A DNA stretch of 18,863 nt, taken from NCBI GenBank assembly GCA_964591275.1, contig CAZQAE010000089.1, positions 1-18,863 of the forward strand, in the 5' to 3' direction. Positions 1-6,015 of this stretch are shown piece after piece; the first letter of the stretch is position 1, and each line of letters starts with the position of its first letter. This DNA is from G963674685 sp964591275 (GTDB lineage Bacteria > Lernaellota > Lernaellaia > JACKCT01). The position numbers and the translations under genes are program-made. The notes under the pieces are model-generated. The model saw only the letters and a program-made list of their open reading frames with translations. It was not told the origin of the DNA and searched no databases.

Positions 1-70
1 GCGTAGATTCTTTGATTTTTAGTAGCTCTGAAAGTTTTTTTGGTGTGATATATTCGAGAGAGCTAGACAA
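1..70 (-). CDS. Partial HTH excisionase/AlpA-like protein (N-terminus only)
   Basis: Reading the minus strand leftward from a TTG at 70-68 gives an open frame of 23 codons that runs off the window. It contains EYITPKKLSELLKIKEST, which resembles the start of the helix-turn-helix domain of excisionase/AlpA-type regulators (typical pattern: Y-[IL]-T-P-K-x-L-[AS]-E-L-L-x-[IV]-x-x-S-T). Such proteins bind DNA to direct excision or activate genes of integrative elements. A purine-rich GGGGGT lies 8 nt before the TTG as a ribosome binding site, and a near-consensus promoter lies at 198-226. It follows the integrase in the same orientation, which fits an int-xis pair. Only the N-terminal third is visible, so another HTH regulator cannot be excluded. 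The TTG start is inferred from spacing. Confidence 0.5.
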   Translation of the reverse strand, partial: MSSSLEYITPKKLSELLKIKEST

Positions 71-72
71 AA

Positions 73-107
73 CACGACCCCCAAAATGGGCGAGTCGTGC
101 CTTTTTT
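73..107 (+). terminator. Hairpin with T-run; also covers the RBS of the minus-strand HTH gene
   Basis: CACGAC (73-78) pairs with GTCGTG (94-99), with an inner CCC (80-82)/GGG (88-90) stem. CCTTTTTT follows (100-107), so on the plus strand this has the form of an intrinsic terminator. On the minus strand the same stem contains the GGGGG that would serve as ribosome binding site of the HTH gene starting at 70, so the fold could instead limit its translation. Structure is seen; function is inferred. Confidence 0.4.
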
Positions 108-137
108 ACAGACGGGCAATCTTTCGGCAGACGCGCA

Positions 138-190
138 GGTTCTGACAACCCACAACACCGCTTGCATTAAGCGGTAGCACGTAAAGTGCT
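138..190 (-). promoter_or_regulatory. Structured 5' leader: three consecutive perfect hairpins
   Basis: Three back-to-back hairpins, each with a 5-nt loop: AGCAC/GTGCT (176-180/186-190), ACCGCTT/AAGCGGT (157-163/169-175) and GGTT/AACC (138-141/147-150). They lie directly downstream of the minus-strand promoter at 198-226 and before the HTH gene starting at 70. The transcript would therefore begin with a leader of about 120 nt, ending in the RBS-covering hairpin at 73-99. This could be a regulatory leader, an antisense RNA, or recombinase binding DNA. No known riboswitch class is recognised. Confidence 0.45.
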
Positions 191-197
191 GTAGAGG

Positions 198-226
198 CTT
201 ATAGCATCTAGATACGGCTAAGTCAA
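198..226 (-). promoter_or_regulatory. Near-consensus sigma-70 promoter for the HTH/excisionase gene
   Basis: On the minus strand TTGACT (226-221) is separated by exactly 17 nt from TATAAG (203-198). Each hexamer differs from the vegetative consensus at one position. The predicted start, near 190, falls at the first hairpin of the leader. It lies in the gap between the integrase stop and the HTH gene, so the HTH gene would have its own strong promoter independent of integrase transcription. Confidence 0.6.
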
Positions 227-281
227 TGAATTTTCAGTGTTTTTTCGATTCTGCTTTTTACTGCAAGTTTGTCAAGCGCTT

Positions 282-1895
282 TTATATCTCCTGTTTCCGA
301 TCAATGAGAGCGCAGATATTTGCAGCAATTTCTCGAATGATTTCACGTGCAATCGGATCAGAAATGAAGACAATAGCCTTCTTTGATTCATATTTATAAT
401 CGAAAGTCTTAGATTTTCGTCGAGAACCTTTTTGAACAGGTTGGCTTTCTAATTTCAGGACGCGAAGTAACACATTTGTCAAATTGGAAAAAGCCTCATG
501 TGCCGATTTCTCGTCTTGTGTTTTTTGATTATTGCCGAGATCGGCGAGATCACGTAACTCAATTGCTGCTCTTTCCAAATCATCGACGTTTCTCTGCTTG
601 TAACTGTCAATTGCCCTCTCGATGAGATCAATTGGTACACTATATTTCTCCTTAAATCTCTCGACAGCCTTGGTTTGATCTCCGCGCATTATCTCTTCCA
701 GTTTGCGACCGTGTTGCTCTACAGCCTTTTGTTTTACGTTTTTTTCAAACCGTGCATATACCTTAGTGGCTTCAATACTTTCATTGCCCAGAACTTCCCC
801 GACGAGTTCTATTGATCTGCCCTCCGAGGCTAACCATGAGCCAACGGTCCGTCTAAGATCGTGAATTCGTACATCACTTACCCCAGCTTCGTCTTTGATT
901 CTTTTCCATGAGTCGTCGATATTAACGAGTGGCTTATCCTTATGCCGTCCCGGAAAAATAAATGGATTGTCTTTCTCCTTTGGTATGTTTTTCAATATCT
1001 CCATAGCCTTGATGCTCAAGAGTACATACCGCTTTTTGCCGGTCTTCGTCTTGCGAAGTTCAAGTTCAGCATTATCAAAATTGACTTGCTCCCACCGGGC
1101 CGTAAGAAGTTCATTTCGTCGAACGCCAGTCAACAGGTAAAGCAATAGCGCAGCCTTGATGTAGATATTCGGTTCATCTTCAATTGAGCGAAGAAGCCTT
1201 GGCATTTCCCTCTCGGTTACGAAGCGGTCTCGCTTATCCTCCTTGAACTTTTGAATTCCAACGGCAGGATTCGGATGGTTCGCAGGTACATATCCCCATT
1301 GCGCCGCAAGGTTAAACATTTTTCTCAGAATCTCGACTACGCGGTTTGCTTCATAGGGTGTTTCTCGAATTATCTGGTTTCCGTCTTTATCAAGCCGGGG
1401 TTTTCCTGCTACCGTGAATTTGGGCTTAGCCTTTTTTATGTATCTATGCAAACTATCAACATCGTTGAAAGTGATGGAAGAAACCAGCCGCCCTTTCCAT
1501 TTGGGGCGGACATGGCGTTCCAATCTCTTCTTATCTTTCAACCAACTCTTCTTTTTAATTTTCGCATGATCCTCCATGTAAGCATCAATCAAGTCGCCGA
1601 CGGTCTTACTTTTCAGCTTTTCCTTTTTTTCAGCTTGCGGGTCTTTCCCGTCTTTAACGTCAACAAGCAATCGCCTAGCACGATCTCTTGCTTGTTGAAC
1701 TGTAAGGACTTCAGTTGGGCCAATATTGAAGAATTTCTTCGCTTTACCAATCCGATAAACGAGTATGAAAACCTTTTTTTCAGATGGATGGATACGCACA
1801 CCGAAGCCGGGAACGAGGTCATCCCAGATCGCGTAGAAGTTCCGGTTTCCCCCTTCATACTTTGCCGAAGCAATCGCTGTCTTGGTCAATCTCAC
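282..1895 (-). CDS. int: P4-type tyrosine site-specific integrase with C-terminal extension
   Basis: Tyrosine recombinase that would integrate and excise the element at the left of the window. The N-terminus has the DUF4102-like arm-binding pattern (LTKTAIASA, then WDDLVPGFGVRIHPS), followed by a SAM-like core-binding domain and a catalytic domain with TGVRRNE (catalytic Arg), a TKTG beta-hairpin Lys, HDLRR (His-x-x-Arg), LGN (Asn where many relatives have His, a common variant) and VYARF (nucleophilic Tyr). An upstream GTG at 1916 is also open, but AGGAGG lies inside that extension; GTG at 1895-1893 sits 9 nt behind it and is preferred (537 residues). Catalysis ends near residue 403, leaving about 130 residues of charged, unrecognised C-terminal extension, while typical P4-type integrases are about 400-440 residues. 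The gene is oriented away from the plsC junction. Confidence 0.93.
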   Translation of the reverse strand: MRLTKTAIASAKYEGGNRNFYAIWDDLVPGFGVRIHPSEKKVFILVYRIGKAKKFFNIGPTEVLTVQQARDRARRLLVDVKDGKDPQAEKKEKLKSKTVGDLIDAYMEDHAKIKKKSWLKDKKRLERHVRPKWKGRLVSSITFNDVDSLHRYIKKAKPKFTVAGKPRLDKDGNQIIRETPYEANRVVEILRKMFNLAAQWGYVPANHPNPAVGIQKFKEDKRDRFVTEREMPRLLRSIEDEPNIYIKAALLLYLLTGVRRNELLTARWEQVNFDNAELELRKTKTGKKRYVLLSIKAMEILKNIPKEKDNPFIFPGRHKDKPLVNIDDSWKRIKDEAGVSDVRIHDLRRTVGSWLASEGRSIELVGEVLGNESIEATKVYARFEKNVKQKAVEQHGRKLEEIMRGDQTKAVERFKEKYSVPIDLIERAIDSYKQRNVDDLERAAIELRDLADLGNNQKTQDEKSAHEAFSNLTNVLLRVLKLESQPVQKGSRRKSKTFDYKYESKKAIVFISDPIAREIIREIAANICALIDRKQEI

Positions 1896-1921
1896 TCCTA
1901 ACCACCTCCTTCCCACCCGTT

Positions 1922-1945
1922 CTTTACGCTACCACAGCGCTACCA
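1922..1945. repeat. Arm-site-like direct repeats upstream of int (inverted copy at 173-186)
   Basis: CGCTACCA occurs twice (1927-1934 and 1938-1945), 11 bp apart, one helical turn. The first copy extends to CTTTACGCTACC (1922-1933). On the other side of int, GGTAGCACGTAAAG (173-186) is its reverse complement apart from a 2-nt insertion. Repeats of this kind beside an integrase gene are typical of Int or Xis arm-binding sites. The repeats are seen; the role is inferred. Confidence 0.45.
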
Positions 1946-1999
1946 TAGCACATCAAAACATGGACAACCATGCAAAAGACGTTATTATGATTTCGCTTA

Positions 2000-2040
2000 T
2001 ATTTCAATAGCTTACAAGCCTACGTAAATTCATATAAAAG
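2000..2040. other. Probable element/host junction (att region) inside plsC
   Basis: Acyltransferase homology begins with KYLL directly after an in-frame TAA (2035-2037); nothing upstream in that frame looks like PlsC. The DNA just before it is AT-rich and includes a near-palindrome at 2008-2022 (TAGCTTACAAGCCTA) that could be a core-type recombination site. The other element end and the 5' part of plsC would lie outside the window. The exact crossover point cannot be fixed without the intact gene. Confidence 0.45.
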
Positions 2041-2049
2041 TATCTTCTG

Positions 2050-2949
2050 GTGGTGAGCAACCACCAGTCCATGGCCGATATCCCGTGCATTTCCTTTGTG
2101 CCCTGGGATATGAAGTGGGTTTCCAAAACCGCAATTTTTAAGTTCCCGGTCGTCGGTTCGCTTCTGCGACTGGCTGGCGACATTCCCGTAAACCGAAGTG
2201 ATAAAAACAGTCGCGGCGGCGTCTACGCCAAAGCCCGCAACATGCTGGACCGGAACTGCTCGGTGATGTTTTTCGCCGAAGGAACCCGCTCGAAAGACGA
2301 CCGGGTTCTGCCCTTCCATGACGGCGCGTTTAAACTGGCCATTGACGCGCAGGTTCCGATTTTGCCAATAGTCATCGATGGTTCTCACGACTGCTTGCCA
2401 AAGCATTCCTGGATATTTACGAAAGACGCCAAAGTGCGAATCCAGGTGCTTGACCCAATTGAGACCCGAAGTATGAATCAACGAGACCTGCCCGCGCTTC
2501 GCAATCTTGTTCGCAATACAATAATGGACCGGCTTGCGGATTGGCGCGGCGTCTCGCGTTTGGAAGTCGATTCCCTTATCCCGACGCCCTCCTGGCCGCA
2601 GCCCGGATCGTGGGCGCAGGGCTTTGCCGAAGCGATGACGGCTTTAAGCGACTTGCATCAAAAAATTTCGGAGACCATGGCGCATTATCCAAAACGCAGC
2701 ACCGAAACTTCCGAATCTCTCAGGCAATTGATGGATCGCCTGACTCTGGCCATGAAACAGTTGCCGGATCAGGCTTATGAAAACATTGATGAGTTGCACA
2801 AACGAGTCGCCGCAGCGAAGCTCGCACTGGCCGAGTGGCAACATCGCGCCGGTGAGAAAATGGCTGAGATGCCTCGTCAACTCGCCGAAGCTATTGAAGA
2901 ACTGATGGTCGCACTGCGCGAATTCGAGTTGGCGGCGGAACCCGCATAA
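2050..2949 (+). CDS. 5'-truncated 1-acylglycerol-3-phosphate acyltransferase (PlsC family), likely remnant
   Basis: LPLAT/PlsC acyltransferases add a second acyl chain to lysophosphatidic acid at the inner membrane. Visible motifs are block I NHQSMAD (catalytic His and Asp) at residues 4-10, a substrate-contacting block around DIPVNRSD, block III FFAEGTRS, and block IV VPILPIVI. Intact family members carry some 60-100 residues, usually with a membrane helix, before NHxxxxD. Here the homologous frame starts only at codon 2038 (KYLLVV-SNHQ) right after a TAA, so the gene has lost its 5' end at the integrative-element junction. The GTG at 2050 is merely the first start left. The last ~110 residues form an Ala/Glu-rich, helical, coiled-coil-like tail not typical of PlsC. 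The remnant is probably non-functional unless the lost domain is dispensable. Confidence 0.8.
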   Translation: MVSNHQSMADIPCISFVPWDMKWVSKTAIFKFPVVGSLLRLAGDIPVNRSDKNSRGGVYAKARNMLDRNCSVMFFAEGTRSKDDRVLPFHDGAFKLAIDAQVPILPIVIDGSHDCLPKHSWIFTKDAKVRIQVLDPIETRSMNQRDLPALRNLVRNTIMDRLADWRGVSRLEVDSLIPTPSWPQPGSWAQGFAEAMTALSDLHQKISETMAHYPKRSTETSESLRQLMDRLTLAMKQLPDQAYENIDELHKRVAAAKLALAEWQHRAGEKMAEMPRQLAEAIEELMVALREFELAAEPA

Positions 2950-2951
2950 TC

Positions 2952-3056
2952 GCGGGTGGCATGGACAAGTCGCTGTGAGCGTCAGCGAGCAGAGCTTGTC
3001 CGTGACCTGTTTTTCAATATGCAATTCACTCAGCGCATCAAACACGGACCACCCGC
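2952..3056. repeat. Nested palindrome (REP-like) after plsC
   Basis: An outer 8-bp pair GCGGGTGG (2952-2959)/CCACCCGC (3049-3056) encloses GGACAAG (2963-2969)/CTTGTCC (2995-3001), which encloses CGCTG (2971-2975)/CAGCG (2983-2987). GTCCGTG (2998-3004) can alternatively pair with CACGGAC (3043-3049). It begins three bases past the plsC stop and fills most of the gap to the convergent barrel-protein gene. It resembles REP/BIME-type elements. No T-run follows, so it is not a classic terminator. Confidence 0.6.
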
Positions 3057-3112
3057 AGCTAAGCCTGGAGCTCTCCCTTAACTTAACGCCATTCATGCCA
3101 GTCAGCATTTAG

Positions 3113-4726
3113 TTAAAACGAATAATTGGCTTCGATGAATGTGCGAGAGTTTTCCTTAACCAATCCGAAAAGGCTTCCGCGCGCGCCCCAAAAATAATTC
3201 GCGCCGACCCCCAGGGCAAAGCGGTCGGTGAAATCCCAATCAACGATAGCGCTGAATTGACCGTCCTCGCCGAAGATGTCCGCCTCTTCCCATTCTTTGT
3301 CATCGAGCCGACTGAAGTCGTAGGCGAAGGCGCCTTCTATCGTCATGCGTTCCTGAAAATAGGAGGCCATAAATCCGATGAAGATCAGCGGATATGCCTG
3401 CTTCGTAATGAGGTCGTCTTCGTACTCGCCCATAAAAGAATACATCAGCGTGCCCGACACGGTGACATCCAGCGGAAATTCGTATTCGAGATTCAGGGCG
3501 CCGTTGTAAACCGATTTTTCGACTAATGAGAAATCCTTGCGATAAGTAGGCCGTCCCCAGATGGCCGTACCTTCCGCCCGAACCGACAGAGAACCAAATG
3601 TCGTTCCGATATCCGCCCCCGGACCATAAACCCGGTGATAGGCAATGCGGAATGGATCCGTCAAAAGAGCAAGGGCGATAGTCTCCACGTCCTCGGGATC
3701 GGGAACCGGAAATCCCGTGTCCTCTCTTTCTTCCATTCGGTTCAGGAAGTCCCGCAATTCCGGGTTCACGTGGATCGTGGGTATCTGGTCCCAGAGGTAG
3801 AACCCCATCAAATCGAAATCCCAACCTCCGGCGCTGCCGCCGAAACGCAAAGCCCCGGAGCCGTTCGTGAAATCGTCTTCCATATTTTCCGTTTTCACGT
3901 CGTAATAACTTTGCTCGTTGATATTCTTTGCAATCGATTCCTGCCAGTCGGGAATCCAGTGATCCAAAAACCTCTTGGTGTAGCGATAGGATTTTTCGTC
4001 CTCGACGTAACGAATGAGGTCGTATAGGGGAAAACGATGTCCCAAAAGCGCCGTGTCCCTGCCCGCGACGGCGAATTTGGAGGGCCTGTGAAAAGGCAGA
4101 TAGACGCCTTCCAGCCTCAGCGACGAAAAATACCACGTCGCGCCCGCGGACAGCACGGGCAAACGCGCGAGGTTCATTTCAATATCGAAGTAGCGGTTTA
4201 AGTCGATGGGATTGATCATATTCGTCGGATTGACGATGTCCGTTAAGCCCCAGGCCCAAATGGATTGCCCGATCCGCAGATCCACAGAGCCCATTTTATA
4301 CTTTGCAAAGGCTTCCCAAACCTGCAGGTCCGCTTTGGCGCTTTGCTCTTCTTTATTCCAGTCGGCGTCGTGCGTGAACAGAAAGGACATCTTCGCCGAC
4401 AGGTCCTCAGACATGACGAAATCCGCTTCGGCGAAAATCACGGCTAGGTTGGAGACAAGATACTCGTCCTCGTTATCCTTTTGCATATCACCGGCAATCT
4501 TTTCCCATATCTTTCCGGAAAGATGGCCGGTCGGCTGAAATTGGGATGCGCCCGAAGCGGAATCCCCGAAAAAATCATCGGAGGAATCAGAGGAGGACGA
4601 GCTGGGGCTATCTGAAAAAAACTCGTCAGAGTCGTCTTGCTGCGCGGCATGGCTGAGGCAGGCAAGGAAAAGAAGAAGCGTAAGCCCTGAAAACATGAAT
4701 GCAAATTTGATCAGGGGTCGCCTCAT
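3113..4726 (-). CDS. DUF1302-type outer-membrane beta-barrel protein
   Basis: A 537-residue predicted outer-membrane protein. It starts with a signal peptide (basic MRRPLIK, hydrophobic core, cleavage after LSHA). About 40 residues rich in Ser, Asp and Phe follow, with two related motifs (DEFFSDS and DDFFGDS). The rest alternates polar and aromatic strands (for example VDLRIGQSIWAWG and LSVRAEGTAIWG) and ends in ...ANYSF, the terminal aromatic recognised by the BAM machinery. The pattern GQ-x-x-WAWG-x-x-D-x-x-NP is typical of DUF1302/alginate-export-like barrels. Such proteins often occur near LolA-like proteins and RND/MMPL transporters in proteobacteria. Here the LolA-like gene is the upstream neighbour in the same orientation, separated by 407 bp, and no transporter is present. 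The substrate is unknown. Confidence 0.75.
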   Translation of the reverse strand: MRRPLIKFAFMFSGLTLLLFLACLSHAAQQDDSDEFFSDSPSSSSSDSSDDFFGDSASGASQFQPTGHLSGKIWEKIAGDMQKDNEDEYLVSNLAVIFAEADFVMSEDLSAKMSFLFTHDADWNKEEQSAKADLQVWEAFAKYKMGSVDLRIGQSIWAWGLTDIVNPTNMINPIDLNRYFDIEMNLARLPVLSAGATWYFSSLRLEGVYLPFHRPSKFAVAGRDTALLGHRFPLYDLIRYVEDEKSYRYTKRFLDHWIPDWQESIAKNINEQSYYDVKTENMEDDFTNGSGALRFGGSAGGWDFDLMGFYLWDQIPTIHVNPELRDFLNRMEEREDTGFPVPDPEDVETIALALLTDPFRIAYHRVYGPGADIGTTFGSLSVRAEGTAIWGRPTYRKDFSLVEKSVYNGALNLEYEFPLDVTVSGTLMYSFMGEYEDDLITKQAYPLIFIGFMASYFQERMTIEGAFAYDFSRLDDKEWEEADIFGEDGQFSAIVDWDFTDRFALGVGANYFWGARGSLFGLVKENSRTFIEANYSF

Positions 4727-5096
4727 GATTGTATTTTAAACCTGGTCAAAATTATTTGAAGTTTCCATGATCTACGGGTCCGACGGGAAACACTCTCTTT
4801 ATGACAAAAAATCCATCGCAGAAACCGCCCAGCCAATGACAAATCCAAATAAGCCTCGTTGAGAGGCGACGGAAAATAGCCCGATGCGCACAAGCGCCGG
4901 GTACCTACGCACACCACCAATTCATACAAAGCCCTCTTTAGAGGACGACACAAAAACGGGTCGTTATCATCCGATGATTGCGATTTTCAAAATCTGTCGC
5001 CCGCTTCGCGGGCTCGAATGAAATTGTCAAACGCCTTATTCCCGGCGCTGACGCACCGGTCTACAAACTGACGCCCCGATGCGGGGCTGATCAATA
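4727..5096. other. Intergenic region with several short hairpins; no convincing gene
   Basis: This gap separates the LolA-like gene from the barrel gene. It holds small perfect hairpins: GCCTC/GAGGC (4853-4867), CCTC/GAGG (4933-4944), GCCCGC-TTC-GCGGGC (4999-5013) and GCCCCG-ATG-CGGGGC (5073-5087). CTGACGC occurs twice, 20 bp apart (5048, 5068). A 76-codon minus-strand frame (4953-4723) is open but lacks a ribosome binding site, is Cys/Arg-rich and matches nothing I know. The segment 4850-4945 could be a dispersed repeat or a structured RNA, but I cannot show this. Confidence 0.4.
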
Positions 5097-5138
5097 CCCT
5101 AAACCCTAAACCCTAAACCCTGGACCCTGTACCCTATA
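5097..5138. repeat. Telomere-like heptamer array (CCCTAAA type) overlapping a stop codon
   Basis: Six heptamers in perfect register: CCCTAAA three times (5097-5117), then CCCTGGA, CCCTGTA and CCCTATA (5118-5138). The last unit contains the TAG stop (5136-5134, minus strand) of the LolA-like gene, so the array starts at the stop and runs downstream. It resembles the short tandemly repeated heptamers (STRR) described in cyanobacteria. Units decay toward the gene. Confidence 0.85.
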
Positions 5139-5925
5139 ATTTCGATTCATCCTTTAAAAAGCGTTCCGTGAAATAGTCGTCGCCAATATCCGCATCGGAC
5201 TTATGCTTGAGGATGTCGATCTGCGTCCAGGTGCCCTTCTGCACATTCTTCATGATGATTTTCTTTGCGAGCCACTTGCCCGGTTTGTACTCATCGAGAT
5301 TAGAAGCGCTCATCTCCTTTTGAAGTTTGAGCGACTTGTCGTACAGGTCGGCCTTTTGCGCCACGAGATTGCCCTTTTGAACCCACCAGACGGCCTTGCC
5401 ATATCCGTAATCTTCCGGATCATTCGGAATGCTTTCCACGACGTAGCAGTCTTTCCCGTCAAGGGTTTCATCGGCCAGGCGTTTATGCTTGCCCTCATCG
5501 GGATCGTGGCTGGTCAAATCGTTATAGGAAAAATCGGTGCCCATGAAACTGCCGGAACGCTGCGAACTGGCGATGCGGCGCACCCGCTTGATCGACGACA
5601 GGTAGAGCATCTGATCGTCGTCTCGGTCCTTGTTTTCGATGACGAGAAATTTCACGGCGCGCACATCGGCGGGCTCTTCAAAGCTTATCACGGAGCGGCT
5701 CAGGTTATTTTCTTTTTTCATCCGCGCACGCAGTTTGCGTTCGCGCGCCTGGCCGCTTTTGCTGTGGATTGTCATCTTGAACTGCATAAGCATGTTCTCG
5801 TTTTGGAAACCGCTTTCCATCTTGTCGATGATCTGCGCGGCGCTCAGATCCTCCGCGGTGGCGGAAGTTGTGAGAAACAGAGTTATGAAAAGGCAGACGG
5901 TCAATAATTGAAGCAATCGATGCAT
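5134..5925 (-). CDS. LolA-like periplasmic (outer membrane lipoprotein-sorting) protein
   Basis: A 263-residue exported protein. The start at 5925 (MHRLLQLL) is chosen over an in-frame ATG at 6012 because AGGGG lies 6 nt before it and the product then opens with a clean signal peptide (core LLTVCLFITLFLTT, cleavage near SATA). The mature protein begins with LSAAQIIDKMESGFQNENML, the usual opening of the LolA-like family, which folds as an open half-barrel that carries lipids or lipoproteins across the periplasm. Other family features are RSVISFEEPADVRAVKFLV, the YLSSIKRVRRI strand, MGTDFSYNDL and KDCYVVE. It probably works with the downstream DUF1302-type barrel. It is a paralogue type, not the housekeeping LolA, and its cargo is unknown. 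Confidence 0.82.
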   Translation of the reverse strand: MHRLLQLLTVCLFITLFLTTSATAEDLSAAQIIDKMESGFQNENMLMQFKMTIHSKSGQARERKLRARMKKENNLSRSVISFEEPADVRAVKFLVIENKDRDDDQMLYLSSIKRVRRIASSQRSGSFMGTDFSYNDLTSHDPDEGKHKRLADETLDGKDCYVVESIPNDPEDYGYGKAVWWVQKGNLVAQKADLYDKSLKLQKEMSASNLDEYKPGKWLAKKIIMKNVQKGTWTQIDILKHKSDADIGDDYFTERFLKDESKL

Positions 5926-6015
5926 GGAAACCCCTATCAGTGGTCGTTGATCCAAAAATGCGATGCGAATTATGGCACAGGGGGATATTGCCGACAAGGC
6001 TGCGTATATCATCGC

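Noticed and set aside
138..150. GGTTCTGACAACC as a tRNA T-arm at the element end
   Set aside because: Lacks the TTCRANY loop pattern, and no acceptor or anticodon stems can be assembled around it.
373..1895. Asn in place of the second catalytic His (LGN) as evidence for a dead integrase
   Set aside because: LGN is a frequent variant in this family, and Arg, Lys, His-x-x-Arg and Tyr are all intact.
1251..1901. 216-codon plus-strand open frame
   Set aside because: Antisense to the integrase, whose catalytic motifs are unmistakable; no ribosome binding site or family features.
3300..4136. 278-codon minus-strand frame rich in Arg and Gly
   Set aside because: Out-of-frame shadow of the barrel-protein gene on the same strand.
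5097..5138. Eukaryotic telomere or contamination signal from CCCTAAA repeats
   Set aside because: Only three exact units, degenerate on one side, and embedded next to and overlapping a bacterial gene; the second heptamer array shows it is a local repeat habit.
5203..5907. 234-codon plus-strand frame
   Set aside because: Antisense to the LolA-like gene; an artefact of codon composition.
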